Counted from the stretch's first letter, positions 27,537-36,841 are shown. The stretch is DNA of 64,000 nucleotides from CAXMRP01 sp965216515 (GCA_965216515.1 OZ244173.1:1488001-1552000), one strand, 5' to 3'. A program made the numbers and translations. The notes: a model not told the origin generated them from the letters alone.

Positions 27537-29432
27537 TTAGCCGGCAAGCGCAATCTGTATCTCATCCAGAATTAAAGGATCGTCGATTGTCGCCGGCATT
27601 TTGTAGTCTTCGCCGTCCGCGATCGCCCGCATCGTCCCGCGCAGGATCTTGCCCGATCGTGTCTTCGGCAGGCGCTTGACCACGCAGACTGTCTTGAAAG
27701 CGGCCACCGGACCGATTTCGGAGCGGACGCGCGCGACGCACTCCGCTTCGATTTCGCCGTCCGTCCGGTCGCGTCCCGATTTCAACACCACAAACCCAAT
27801 CGGAATCTGACCCTTCAGCGCATCGGATGCACCGATCACGGCGCATTCGGCAATGTCGGGATGACCGGAAAGCACTTCTTCCATTCCGCCCGTCGATAAC
27901 CTGTGTCCGGCGACGTTGATGATGTCGTCGGTGCGCGCCATGATGTAAAGATAGCCCTCGTCATCGACATATCCGGCATCCGCGGTTTTGTAGTAGCCGG
28001 GAAATTCCGCCAGATAGCTGTCGATGAACCGCTGGTCGGCGTTCCACAATGTCGGCAGGCATCCCGGCGGCAGGGGAAGCCGGATAACGATATTGCCGAG
28101 AACCCCTGCCGCGACCGGATGACCCGCATCATCAAGCACCTGGATATCGTAACCGGGCATTGCCACGGTCGGCGAACCTGGCTTGACGGGCAGTTTGCCC
28201 AGTCCGACCGGATTGGCGGCGATTGCCCAGGCCGTTTCGGTCTGCCACCAGTGATCGATCACCGGTACCAGCAGCTTGTCCGCCGCCCACTGGATTGTGT
28301 CCGGATCTGCCCGCTCGCCGGCGAGAAAGAGGGTGCGGAAGTGTGTCAGGTCGTATGAACCGATCAGGCTGCCCTCCGGATCCTCTTTCTTGATGGCCCT
28401 GAATGCCGTCGGCGCGGTAAAGAGCGCGGCCACCGAATAGTCCGAAATCACCCGCCAGAATACGCCGGCATCCGGGGTCCCCACGGGTTTGCCCTCAAAC
28501 AGCACTGTCGTGCAGCCGTGGAGCAATGGCGCATAAACGATGTAGGAATGCCCGACGACCCATCCGACGTCGGAGGCGGCCCAGAAAACCTCACCCGGTT
28601 CGATATTGTAGATGGCCGACATCGTCCATTTGAGCGCCACCATGTGGCCGCCATTGTCGCGCACCACGCCCTTCGGCTGGCCTGTGGTCCCGGATGTGTA
28701 GAGGATGTACAGCGGATCCGTGGCGAGTACCGGCACACAAGGCACGTCTCGGTCTTCCGCCATCGCCGCCCGCACAAGATCGTGATAGTCGGAATCGCGG
28801 CCCTCGATCAAATCGCAGGTTTGCTGCTCGCGCTGGACGATGAGACACGTGTCGACTTTGTGCGCGGCTGCATCGATGGCCGCATCCAGCAGCGGCTTGT
28901 AGGCGACCACCCGGCCCGGCTCGATGCCGCACGAAGCCGAGATAACCGCCTTCGGCTTCGCATCGTTGATGCGGGTGGCCAGTTCCGCCGCCGCAAAGCC
29001 GCCGAAAACAACCGAATGCACGGCTCCGATACGGGCGCAGGCCAGCATCGCAATTGCCGCTTCGGGGATCATCGGCATATAGATGATAACCCGGTCGCCC
29101 TTGCCGATGCCCTTGTCCATGAGCACCGCGGCCAGCGCCTGCACTTCCTGCAGAAGCTCGGCATAGGAGATCGTGCGCTTTGATCCGGTGATCGGGCTGT
29201 CGTAGATGATCGCCGCCTGGCCGGGACGTCCCCGCTCCACGTGCCGGTCGACACAATTGTAGCACGTGTTGCATTTCGCGCCTGGAAACCAGCGGCCATA
29301 GACACCCGCATCCGGATCGAAGGCCCTGTCCCAGTTCTTCATCCAGTCGATTTCAGCCTCGGCGATGTCTTCCCAGAAAGCGATCGGATCGGATTTCCAG
29401 GATGCGTATTCTTCGTGATAACGGCTTGCCAC
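27537..29432 (-). CDS. prpE: Propionyl-CoA synthetase (acyl-CoA ligase)
   Basis: ANL-superfamily ligase of 631 residues that activates propionate to propionyl-CoA via an acyl-AMP. An N-terminal ACAS_N region (AEAEIDWMKNWDRAFD) precedes the AMP-binding core with A3 motif YILYTSGTTGQPKG. The C-terminal lysine used in adenylation and regulated by acetylation lies in TRSGKILRGTMR. The sequence is nearer PrpE than acetyl-CoA synthetase, but related short-chain acids cannot be excluded. Confidence 0.88.
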   Translation of the reverse strand: MASRYHEEYASWKSDPIAFWEDIAEAEIDWMKNWDRAFDPDAGVYGRWFPGAKCNTCYNCVDRHVERGRPGQAAIIYDSPITGSKRTISYAELLQEVQALAAVLMDKGIGKGDRVIIYMPMIPEAAIAMLACARIGAVHSVVFGGFAAAELATRINDAKPKAVISASCGIEPGRVVAYKPLLDAAIDAAAHKVDTCLIVQREQQTCDLIEGRDSDYHDLVRAAMAEDRDVPCVPVLATDPLYILYTSGTTGQPKGVVRDNGGHMVALKWTMSAIYNIEPGEVFWAASDVGWVVGHSYIVYAPLLHGCTTVLFEGKPVGTPDAGVFWRVISDYSVAALFTAPTAFRAIKKEDPEGSLIGSYDLTHFRTLFLAGERADPDTIQWAADKLLVPVIDHWWQTETAWAIAANPVGLGKLPVKPGSPTVAMPGYDIQVLDDAGHPVAAGVLGNIVIRLPLPPGCLPTLWNADQRFIDSYLAEFPGYYKTADAGYVDDEGYLYIMARTDDIINVAGHRLSTGGMEEVLSGHPDIAECAVIGASDALKGQIPIGFVVLKSGRDRTDGEIEAECVARVRSEIGPVAAFKTVCVVKRLPKTRSGKILRGTMRAIADGEDYKMPATIDDPLILDEIQIALAG

Positions 29433-29607
29433 TGTTTCCTCCCTGTCGCTCCGTATCCGCTGGTCGTTCCACGGATCGGCACGATCGACGATCGATTTTG
29501 ACTATTGGGTCTTGATTGACCTGTCCATTGGCGAAAAGGCGAATCCCGCAAGTTGGCATCGGCGGCTGGGCCGGCGGTTCGACATGTTGCCGGGTCGCGC
29601 AATTCGA

Positions 29608-29635
29608 TTGCCGCACAGGTGAAGTGGGCCTATAT
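29608..29635 (+). promoter_or_regulatory. Promoter of the 6S RNA gene
   Basis: A -35 TTGCCG (29608-29613) and a -10 CTATAT (29630-29635), 16 bases apart, fit the alphaproteobacterial housekeeping consensus. They place transcription start near 29641. Confidence 0.65.
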
Positions 29636-29640
29636 GCACG

Positions 29641-29801
29641 CTTGCGTGGCTGCGCGGCGCGTCAGGAGTACAATCCCCGGGGCCTTAACGATCCTTACGG
29701 GAGCTGTCCCTGACCGGGCTCGTGGGCCCGGCCATCACGGCGCCCACCTACTGTGTAGGTTCCCGGGATCGAAAACTCCAACGGCCGGCGCGGCTGCGTT
29801 C
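29641..29801 (+). ncRNA. ssrS: 6S RNA
   Basis: A ~160-nt RNA just upstream of 5-formyltetrahydrofolate cyclo-ligase, the conserved ssrS position. An 11-bp closing stem forms between 29645-29655 and 29788-29798 (with G-U pairs). The characteristic 3' segment CCCACCTACTGTGTAGGTTC followed by CGGGATCGAAAACTCC matches alphaproteobacterial 6S. It binds sigma-70 RNA polymerase by mimicking an open promoter. Ends are estimated from the promoter and closing stem. Confidence 0.8.
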
Positions 29802-29845
29802 GCCTGCCAGGCAATTGTTGCGGGCCAGCCGGACGGAATACTTCG

Positions 29846-30469
29846 GTGACCATAACTGACACACGCACCGAAAAGGCCGGCATTCGCACCGCCGCGCTCG
29901 CGCGCCGCGACGCCATCCCGCCGGCCCGCAGGGCCGAAATGTCGGCTCGCGCCTGCCGCAACATTCTGCCTCTGCTGCAGGCCGGCGAAGCGGTGTCGCT
30001 GTACTGGCCCATTCGCTCCGAAATCGATCCGCGCGGACTGATCGACCCTATTTTGTCGGTCGGCGGCACGGTCCTGCTTCCTGCCGTCATCGAAAACCGT
30101 CTGCAATTCCGGCGTTATCCCGGTCCGACTGATGCCGGCCCGGCGCCGCTTGCAAACGGGCCGTTCGGCACCAGCCACCCGGGCGATCGCGCACCCGTCA
30201 TGGATCCGGATCTGGTTATTGCCCCGTTGGCCGCCTTCGACCGTTCGGGCAACCGGATCGGCTACGGCGCGGGGCACTACGATCGCGCCATCGCCGAACG
30301 CCTTGCCCGCAATTGCCGATTTCGTCTTGTCGGATTGGCATTTGCCTGTCAGGAAGTAGGTTTCGTGCCGACGGAAGATCACGACCATCCGTTGACGGCG
30401 ATAGCAACCCAGGCGGAATTGATCATGCCAACGCCCTTTTCCGACAACAGGCCCGGTTCCGCCGCATGA
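29846..30469 (+). CDS. 5-formyltetrahydrofolate cyclo-ligase
   Basis: Enzyme of 207 residues (YgfA/MTHFS family) that converts 5-formyl-THF to 5,10-methenyl-THF with ATP. The family signature appears as NRIGYGAGHYDRAIA, the phosphate/folate loop. The start is a GTG. Its position directly after 6S RNA is conserved across proteobacteria and probably reflects cotranscription. It overlaps the next gene by ATGA. Confidence 0.93.
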   Translation: MTITDTRTEKAGIRTAALARRDAIPPARRAEMSARACRNILPLLQAGEAVSLYWPIRSEIDPRGLIDPILSVGGTVLLPAVIENRLQFRRYPGPTDAGPAPLANGPFGTSHPGDRAPVMDPDLVIAPLAAFDRSGNRIGYGAGHYDRAIAERLARNCRFRLVGLAFACQEVGFVPTEDHDHPLTAIATQAELIMPTPFSDNRPGSAA

Positions 30470-31287
30470 GACTGCTTTTTCTGGGTGATGTGGTCGGCCG
30501 CAGCGGCCGCGAGGCCGTGGCGGAATATCTGCCGGGCCTGCGCGAGCGCTACAAGCTCGACTTCGTCGCCATTAATGGTGAAAACGCCGCCGGCGGATTT
30601 GGAATCACCGAAAAGATCTTCCGGGAACTGCTGGACGCCGGTGCCGATTGCGTAACGACCGGCAATCACACGTGGGACCAGCGCGAAGCCCTGGTTTTTG
30701 CCGAGCGCGAGGAGCGCTTTCTGCGGCCGATAAACTATCCGCAGGGAACCCCCGGTCGGGGCGCCAATGTCCTGACCGCCCGGAACGGCGCACGGGTGCT
30801 GGTCATGAACGCCATGGGCCAGGCCTTCATATCCAATCTCGACGATCCCTTTGCCGCCGTGGAGCAGGCGCTGGCAGATTGCCCGCTTGCTTCCGGATGC
30901 GACGCAGCACTGCTTGATATGCATGCCGAAGCCACAAGCGAGAAGCAGACCATGGGTGTTTATCTCGACGGCCGCATATCCGTCATCGTCGGGACGCACA
31001 CCCATGCGCCGACCGCGGACCATCGCGTCCTGCCGGGCGGCACGGCCTACATATCCGATGTCGGAATATGCGGCTGTTACGATTCGGTGCTCGGTTTCGA
31101 CAAGGAAGAGCCGATTGTCCGGGCCACGACGAAAATCTCCGCCGGCCGCCTGGAGCCGGCCACCGGCCCCGGCGCCGTCTCCGGACTTGCCGCCGACATC
31201 GACGACGCCACCGGCCTCACCAGGCACGCCGGTCCCTTGCGCCTGGGCCCGCACATATCCAATGTCGAACCGGATTTCTGGGACTGA
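30466..31287 (+). CDS. YmdB-family (TIGR00282) metallophosphoesterase
   Basis: Dinuclear metallophosphoesterase of 273 residues. Metal-ligand motifs appear in order: FLGDVVGRSGR, NGENAAGGFG, TTGNHTWD and GTHTHAPTAD. The Bacillus homologue YmdB hydrolyses cyclic nucleotide monophosphates and affects development; the role here is unknown. Its ATG overlaps the stop of the cyclo-ligase gene in ATGA, so the start at 30466 is well supported and the genes are translationally coupled. Confidence 0.92.
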   Translation: MRLLFLGDVVGRSGREAVAEYLPGLRERYKLDFVAINGENAAGGFGITEKIFRELLDAGADCVTTGNHTWDQREALVFAEREERFLRPINYPQGTPGRGANVLTARNGARVLVMNAMGQAFISNLDDPFAAVEQALADCPLASGCDAALLDMHAEATSEKQTMGVYLDGRISVIVGTHTHAPTADHRVLPGGTAYISDVGICGCYDSVLGFDKEEPIVRATTKISAGRLEPATGPGAVSGLAADIDDATGLTRHAGPLRLGPHISNVEPDFWD

Positions 31288-31417
31288 ATTGCAGGCGCGT
31301 TGGGAAAAGGAAATCCCCTTCCATTCAAAGGGATAACTTCACGTGTTTGAATCAGATTGTGCGGCTGTTCAATTGTCGGTTCAATCTCTCTGGCCATCGG
31401 CAACCTGATGTTCGGTT

Positions 31418-32632
31418 TCACGCCGATTTTGTTGGGGTTACGGATCGGATCAGGGCCACGGGCATCAGCGCCGCAAGTACCAGAAGGCCAAGCGCCCAGC
31501 GCAAATTGAACAGTTCCGCAAGGCCGCCAATCAGCGGCGGGGCCACAAGAAAGGCGCTAAATGAAACAAAGGCGACGCTTGCCACATTGTCCTCGCTCGA
31601 AGCCCCCGGCGCTGCCGCCGCAGCCGACATGGCCAGCGGATAAACTGTTGCCACGCCCGCGCCGGCCAGGATCGCACCGATGAAAGCGACGAGGAAGTTT
31701 TGCGCGATCGCAAACAGGCCAATGCCAAGCGCCGCCGTCAAACTCGAGACCATGACGATACGCACCGCGCCATAACGTGTCGCCATCACATCACCTGCAA
31801 GCCGGGTGACCGCCATCGCACCGGCAAAGGCACCATAGGTTGCAGCGGCCGAAAACGGGTCGCCGCCCAGCACATCCCGGACAAACACCGCCGACCAGTC
31901 CATCAGCGCCCCCTCGGTCGCCATGATCCCGACAGGCATGGCGCAAAGGGGCAGTAGCGCCAGGGGCGGCAGGACAAAAACCCGACCCGGCTTACGTCGC
32001 GGGACAAGCCCCGTTTCGCTCGGCAATCGTGTCGCGGCCCAGACCGCTATCACCGCAAAGATCGGCGCCGCGAGTGCCGACTGCCAGGCCGGCGTAGCAC
32101 CAAATTTTGCGAAAACGCCGCCGATCAGCGCCCCGATCACCGTGCCGATACTCCAAAATCCGTGACACTGGGACATGATGCGCCGGCCGTAGGCCTGTTC
32201 CATCTGGCCGGCCTTGGCGTTCATCGATATCTCGATCTGCGCAATCGACAGCCCGGCCAGGAACAGAGCAACAAACAGGCTTGTTGCCGACCAGGCGAGC
32301 ATCGGCAGGATCATCACCATGGCAAATCCGGCACCAGACCACAGGCAGGTCGTGCGAAGGCCGAAGCGGTGCGATATGCGCGCTGCGAATGAAAAGCCCA
32401 CAAGCGTGCCGAGTGGCATGCCGACCAGGCAAATCCCGAGCACGCCTTCACTCAGCAGGAGTGTGTTCTTTATGTCAGGGATACGCGGCAACCAGGCGCC
32501 GAGGATCACCGCTTCCATGAGAAACACAAGCCGGATGGCCAGAAAGCCGAGGGGCTCTGCACCCTTGGCCGGGCGACCTTGCGCGCGCCCGGCGCCGGCA
32601 TCCCCCTCTGCCGTTTCATTTCCTGAGGTCAA
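31418..32632 (-). CDS. Major facilitator superfamily transporter
   Basis: Protein of 404 residues with about 12 predicted membrane helices. A hydrophilic N-terminus of about 28 residues precedes helix 1. The loop SHRFGLRTTCL corresponds to the family A-motif region. It resembles YbjJ/MosC-type MFS proteins of unknown substrate. It is monocistronic, convergent with the YmdB gene. Confidence 0.85.
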   Translation of the reverse strand: MTSGNETAEGDAGAGRAQGRPAKGAEPLGFLAIRLVFLMEAVILGAWLPRIPDIKNTLLLSEGVLGICLVGMPLGTLVGFSFAARISHRFGLRTTCLWSGAGFAMVMILPMLAWSATSLFVALFLAGLSIAQIEISMNAKAGQMEQAYGRRIMSQCHGFWSIGTVIGALIGGVFAKFGATPAWQSALAAPIFAVIAVWAATRLPSETGLVPRRKPGRVFVLPPLALLPLCAMPVGIMATEGALMDWSAVFVRDVLGGDPFSAAATYGAFAGAMAVTRLAGDVMATRYGAVRIVMVSSLTAALGIGLFAIAQNFLVAFIGAILAGAGVATVYPLAMSAAAAAPGASSEDNVASVAFVSFSAFLVAPPLIGGLAELFNLRWALGLLVLAALMPVALIRSVTPTKSA

Positions 32633-32695
32633 GAAATTCGCCCGGCTAAGGTCTGCGCACGACCGGCGACGGAAAGCTGGCTGCCAGGGGAACGG

Positions 32696-33385
32696 TCATC
32701 GGAACGTAATGGTCGCCACGGCGCGTTCAACCTTGTCCTGCGGCCAGACGGTGACCGGACCGGGGGGGCGGCCGGCGGCCGCGATGTTTGTCCCCTCACC
32801 CGGCGAATCAAGCAATACGCTTCCTCCCGTCGTGGTCACCAGAACCGCGCCGTCCAGCAGGAAAACGCCGCTTTGCCCGTCAATCGGGCCGCCCCAGAAA
32901 TCGGTCCCCCGCACCCCCAATTGTGCCGCCCGGGTGCGTACCGTGACCCGGCCGCCATTGCGGAAACTCACGCCGCCGGTCACCATGCGGAATGCGCCTG
33001 CGGAAAAAAGCTGCAGGCGATTGCGTGCCCCGCCGGGTTCGAACACGAACCGGTCGATGCGCATCTGATTGTTTTCGCCAAGCGTCAGAACCGTGCCGTC
33101 GGCAAGCCGGATTTCGAGCCGCGCGTCCTCACCGGTGCGCAGCTGATCATTGAGGAATATCGCCGCATCGACGTTCAGCGTACGGGTCTGCCCACCGGTC
33201 GCGGCGCGCACCACACCCTGAACACGGGTGACCGATCCCACGGTTGTCTGGGCCAGAGCCACCGAATGGATCGCGACGATCGCAAGAAATGTAACGGCGG
33301 CCGGCAGAACGGCAAACCGGTTTGCACGCCGCCCAATGAGGGGACGGACACAGGCTTGAAATTTGGCAGCGATCGCTGAGAGCAT
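32696..33385 (-). CDS. FecR-domain secreted protein
   Basis: Protein of about 229 residues with an N-terminal signal or anchor helix (AVTFLAIVAIHSVALAQ). A FecR domain follows (about residues 50-150), with the typical GDARLEIRLADGTVLTLGENN-like pattern and VRTRAAQLGVRGTDFW. FecR domains usually relay signals to ECF sigma factors, but no fecI or TonB receptor is present here. The ATG at 33385 has a GGGG Shine-Dalgarno; a longer version starting at 33448 is possible. Confidence 0.78.
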   Translation of the reverse strand: MLSAIAAKFQACVRPLIGRRANRFAVLPAAVTFLAIVAIHSVALAQTTVGSVTRVQGVVRAATGGQTRTLNVDAAIFLNDQLRTGEDARLEIRLADGTVLTLGENNQMRIDRFVFEPGGARNRLQLFSAGAFRMVTGGVSFRNGGRVTVRTRAAQLGVRGTDFWGGPIDGQSGVFLLDGAVLVTTTGGSVLLDSPGEGTNIAAAGRPPGPVTVWPQDKVERAVATITFR

Positions 33386-33631
33386 GGCATTATCCCCAAG
33401 ACACAAGAGCGTGGCCGAAATTGTCGCAACCTGCGGGCGGTTTGTCACCCTGCCAATCCTCTCGTTGGCGCAAAAGACGGATCACGCCGATTCTGGATGT
33501 CTGCGCTGCGCATTCACCGGTCAACCGGGACACCGGTCCGGCCTTCTTGCCGGCGGCCTGAACCGCTCTTATAAGCACGACCGGACGGGTGGGGTTGCCG
33601 CCGGCAGCAGGAAACAGGACAAAGGTCGGCA

Positions 33632-34381
33632 ATGGCCGGACATTCACAATTCAAAAACATCATGCACCGAAAGGGCCGGCAGGATGCGGCCCGGTCGAAG
33701 CTGTTTTCGCGGCTTTCCAAGGAAATCACGGTCGCGGCCAAGATGGGCGATCCCGATCCCGATTCCAATCCGCGCCTGCGCCTTGCGGTACAGAATGCCA
33801 AGGCGCAGTCCATGCCGAAGGACAATATCGAACGCGCCATCAACAAGGCGACGGGGGGCGACGGCGAGGACTATGAGGAAATTCGCTATGAGGGTTATGG
33901 TCCGGGCGGCGTGGCGTTCATCGTCGAGGCGATGACCGACAATCGCAACCGCACGGCCGGTGCGGTTCGCGCCTGTTTCGCCAAGCATGGCGGCGCCCTT
34001 GGCGAAACCGGTTCCGTCGGCTTCATGTTCGACCGCGTCGGCGAGATCATTTATCCCGCAGGGGCCGGCGATGCCGACACGGTCCTGGAGGCGGCGATCG
34101 AGGCCGGCGCCGAAGATGTCGCCAGCAGCGAAGACGGCCACATCATCCTCACCGCATTCGAGGATCTCGGCGAGGTTGCCTCAAACCTCGAACCCGCATT
34201 GGGCGAAGCTGAATCGGTCAAGCCGATCTGGAAGCCGCAAAACAGCGTCGCTGTCGATGAGGACAAGGCCGGGACACTCGTCAAGCTGATGGCCGCGCTT
34301 GAGGATGACGACGACGTTCAGAATATCTATGCCAACTTCGACATCGATGACGATGTGATGGCCCGCCTGTCGGCGGGCTGA
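33632..34381 (+). CDS. yebC: YebC/PmpR-family protein
   Basis: Protein of 249 residues beginning MAGHSQFKNIMHRKG, the invariant start of YebC proteins. The family has been described both as transcriptional regulators and as a translation factor easing ribosome stalling at proline stretches. In many proteobacteria yebC heads the yebC-ruvCAB operon. Here it stands alone on the opposite strand, 7.7 kb from ruvC and convergent with trcR. Confidence 0.95.
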   Translation: MAGHSQFKNIMHRKGRQDAARSKLFSRLSKEITVAAKMGDPDPDSNPRLRLAVQNAKAQSMPKDNIERAINKATGGDGEDYEEIRYEGYGPGGVAFIVEAMTDNRNRTAGAVRACFAKHGGALGETGSVGFMFDRVGEIIYPAGAGDADTVLEAAIEAGAEDVASSEDGHIILTAFEDLGEVASNLEPALGEAESVKPIWKPQNSVAVDEDKAGTLVKLMAALEDDDDVQNIYANFDIDDDVMARLSAG

Positions 34382-34387
34382 GCCGAA

Positions 34388-35134
34388 CTACAGGTCTTCG
34401 CTTTTCAGCGATTTCAGCTTTGCAAATACCGAATCCGGGTCGATTTCCGGTACCGGTGCAGCCTCCGCATTTTCACTGGCTTCCGGTTTGTCAGCCGCCG
34501 GTTCGTCCAACAGGCCGGCACCGAGCAGCGCTTCGCTTGCTTCGGTTGTCCCGATCCGGGTTGATTCCTCAGCCGACAGGAGCCGCGCGCCTTCCGTTTC
34601 CGGCGGCGGTGCGGATTTCGCCGCCTTGCCCACTTCCATATCCAGCTCAAGCTGCGTGCACAGGCCCAGCGTGACCGGGTCGAGCGGTGTCAGATTGGCC
34701 GAGTTCCAATGGGTTCGCTCCCGGATAGCCTGTATCGTCGGCTTGGTTGTGCCAACCAGCCGGATGATCTGCGCGTCTTTCAGTTCGGGATGATTGCGGA
34801 CCAGCCACATAATCGCGTTCGGTCGGTCCTGACGTTTCGAAACCGGCGTATAGCGCGGTGCCCGACGTTTGGTTTCGGGAACCTGCACGCGAGCGCTTTT
34901 CAGCTTCATACGGTAGGTCGGGTCCTCTTCCGCCTTCTCGATTTCGTCGCGATCAAGCTGGCCGGTTAGGATCGGATCGATGCCCTTGATGCCCTGCGCC
35001 GCATCACCGTCGGCGATTGCCGTCACTTCCAGCGGATGGAGACGGCAGAATGCTGCGATCTGGTCAAATGTCAGCGCCGTGTTGTCGATCAGCCAGACGG
35101 CTGTCGCTTTCGGCATCAGCGGTGTCAGCGCCAT
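34388..35134 (-). CDS. trcR: DUF1013 cell-cycle transcriptional regulator TrcR
   Basis: DUF1013 protein of 248 residues. The Caulobacter homologue TrcR tracks with RNA polymerase and affects cell-cycle gene expression. The conserved N-terminus (MPKATAVWLIDNTALTFDQI) is followed by a likely helix-turn-helix region (HPELKDAQIIRLVGTTKPTI). The C-terminal ~70 residues are acidic and Ala/Glu-rich, probably disordered. It is the only gene between yebC and a quinone oxidoreductase on this strand. Confidence 0.88.
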   Translation of the reverse strand: MALTPLMPKATAVWLIDNTALTFDQIAAFCRLHPLEVTAIADGDAAQGIKGIDPILTGQLDRDEIEKAEEDPTYRMKLKSARVQVPETKRRAPRYTPVSKRQDRPNAIMWLVRNHPELKDAQIIRLVGTTKPTIQAIRERTHWNSANLTPLDPVTLGLCTQLELDMEVGKAAKSAPPPETEGARLLSAEESTRIGTTEASEALLGAGLLDEPAADKPEASENAEAAPVPEIDPDSVFAKLKSLKSEDL

Positions 35135-35306
35135 GGTAAACTCCTCCTGTGCGCTCCGCCGGGTTCGTGGCCGCCGGAGCCGGGTATCGCGTCGATGGAC
35201 GGGAATTGCCGAGATTTATAGGGATCCGGTGATCGGATTTCAATCCACCGTTTCTCTGCATTCCGGCGGTTTGTCAGTCAGGTCGCGCAGGTCGAGCTGC
35301 CGGTGT

Positions 35307-36347
35307 TCATTCTCCGACCCGGAGTATGATTTTGCCGATATGGCCGCCCGCTTCCATATGACGATGGGCGCCGGCCGCATCGTCCAGGGGAAACACCTTG
35401 TCGATAACCGGCTTGAATGTGCCGTCCGCGATCATCGGCCAGACCTCCGCTTCGACATCGGCCCGCAGCGTCGCCTTGTATTCATCCGATCGCGGCCGCA
35501 ATGTCGATCCGGTGTGGGTGAGCCGCTTGACCATCAGTTTGCGAAAATCGGCTTCCGCAACCGCGCCGTTCAGCAGCGCGATCTGCACGATGCGTCCCCC
35601 CACCGCCGCGGCGGAATAGTTGCGGTCGATATAATCGCCGCCGACCATATCGATAATCACATCGGCGCCTTTGCGATCGGTCGCCAGACGCACCTGTTCG
35701 ACATAGTCTTCGTTGAGGTAGTTGATTGCCAAATCGGCGCCCAGGCTCCGAACAGCGGTGCATTTCTCATCCGTTCCCGCTGTCGCGATCACGCGCGCGC
35801 CTTTCGCTTTGCAAATCTGCACCGCCGTCGTGCCGATCCCGCTGGCCCCGCCATGAATGAGGATCGTTTCACCGGCCTTCAGGCCGCCGCGATGCATCGC
35901 ATTGCTCCAGACTGTAAACACGGTTTCCGGCAACCCGGCCCCCGCCTCTGCATCGAGACCGGCCGGCAACGGCAGAGCGTGAGCCCCGTGCACGGTACAG
36001 TACTGCGCGTAGCCACCGCCCGCAGTCAGCGCCACAACGCTGTCGCCCACCTGCCAGCGCGGCGTGTTGCGCCCGACCGCCACAACTGTGCCGGCGACCT
36101 CAAGGCCGGGCAGATCGCTGGCGCCCTCCGGCGGCGGATACAGCCCCGCCCGCTGCAACACATCCGGCCGGTTAACCCCCGCCGCCGCGACCTTGATCAG
36201 GATTTCCCCCTCATATGCGTGGGGAACCGGGCGCTCGACCGGCTGCAACACCTCCGGGCCGCCCGGTTGCGAAATTTCGATTGCGGTCATCCGTGACGTC
36301 GAGAATCCCTCGCCCGCATCGCCCTCATATCCCGGTTCATCCGACAT
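35307..36347 (-). CDS. NAD(P)H quinone oxidoreductase (QOR family)
   Basis: Medium-chain dehydrogenase/reductase of 346 residues without zinc-ligand cysteines, in the QOR/TP53I3-like group. The N-terminal GroES-like domain contains GVNRPDVLQRAGLYPPP. The Rossmann domain has the nucleotide-binding motif IHGGASGIGTTAVQ near residue 150. The start is set at 36347 because a GGAGG Shine-Dalgarno lies seven bases upstream. A later ATG at 36290 is closer to the usual family start. Confidence 0.88.
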   Translation of the reverse strand: MSDEPGYEGDAGEGFSTSRMTAIEISQPGGPEVLQPVERPVPHAYEGEILIKVAAAGVNRPDVLQRAGLYPPPEGASDLPGLEVAGTVVAVGRNTPRWQVGDSVVALTAGGGYAQYCTVHGAHALPLPAGLDAEAGAGLPETVFTVWSNAMHRGGLKAGETILIHGGASGIGTTAVQICKAKGARVIATAGTDEKCTAVRSLGADLAINYLNEDYVEQVRLATDRKGADVIIDMVGGDYIDRNYSAAAVGGRIVQIALLNGAVAEADFRKLMVKRLTHTGSTLRPRSDEYKATLRADVEAEVWPMIADGTFKPVIDKVFPLDDAAGAHRHMEAGGHIGKIILRVGE

Positions 36348-36459
36348 TCCGCCCTCCGCTATCCATCCATGGGACACCGGTCGCCCGCCCACTGACAACC
36401 CGATCCGCCCGCGCTATTCTCATTCGCAGAAATACACATAAGGCATGCAAAGGTCAGCC

Positions 36460-36648
36460 ATGAACGATGAAGAACTGTTCGCGCCCAAAAAACCACCCTA
36501 CGCGCTCGGAACCGACCTTTCGCTGTTTTCGGTCGAAGAACTGGAGGAACTAATTGCCGAATGCCGCGGGGAAATTGACCGGCTTGAAGCGGAGTTGAAG
36601 GCGAAGCGCAAAAGCATCACCGCCGCCGACGCAATATTCAAATCCTGA
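36460..36648 (+). CDS. DUF1192 family small protein
   Basis: Acidic protein of 62 residues matching DUF1192. A Pro/Leu N-terminus (FAPKKPPYALGTDLSLFSVE) leads into a helical, probably coiled-coil C-terminus (LEELIAECRGEIDRLEAEL). Its function is unknown. It is divergent from the quinone oxidoreductase, an arrangement conserved in Rhizobiales. AAAGG six bases before the ATG supports this start. Confidence 0.85.
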   Translation: MNDEELFAPKKPPYALGTDLSLFSVEELEELIAECRGEIDRLEAELKAKRKSITAADAIFKS

Positions 36649-36703
36649 ACCATCCGGATTCGTGGATAATCGCGGCCATCGCCCGGAATTTTCAGCGAAT
36701 ATC

Positions 36704-36723
36704 ATGGTTAACGTCCTGTTAAC
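36704..36723 (+). promoter_or_regulatory. Perfect palindromic CtrA box upstream of rcdA and candidate sRNA
   Basis: TTAA-CGTCCTG-TTAAC gives an exact TTAA-N7-TTAAC on the plus strand. Read on the minus strand the same site is TTAA-N7-TTAACCAT. It is about 280 bases before rcdA but only about 20 bases before the hairpin array ending in a terminator. Confidence 0.65.
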
Positions 36724-36741
36724 CGGAATGTGAGAGATTCC

Positions 36742-36841
36742 GTTTGTCCAACGATCTGGACCCTGAGTGGCACTTTCCACTCTGTTTGACGCCTCCCTGT
36801 TTAACCTTGAGCCGCGGTCTCCGCGGCTCTTTTTTGTTTTT
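36742..36841 (+). ncRNA. Candidate CtrA-controlled small RNA (or attenuated rcdA leader)
   Basis: Three consecutive hairpins follow the CtrA box: GTCCA/TGGAC (36746-36761), GAGTGG/CCACTC (36765-36782) and a 9-bp terminator stem (36809-36829) with T-run. Between the last two lies an unpaired GCCTCCCTG, which resembles an anti-Shine-Dalgarno seed. There is no convincing small ORF. The 5' end is a guess from CtrA-box spacing. It is the only recognisable content of the 350-base gap between DUF1192 and rcdA. Confidence 0.5.
36809..36841 (+). terminator. Strong rho-independent terminator
   Basis: Stem GAGCCGCGG/CCGCGGCTC with loop TCT, followed by TTTTTTGTTTTT. It ends either the DUF1192 transcript or the candidate small RNA and lies about 160 bases before rcdA. 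Confidence 0.92.
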
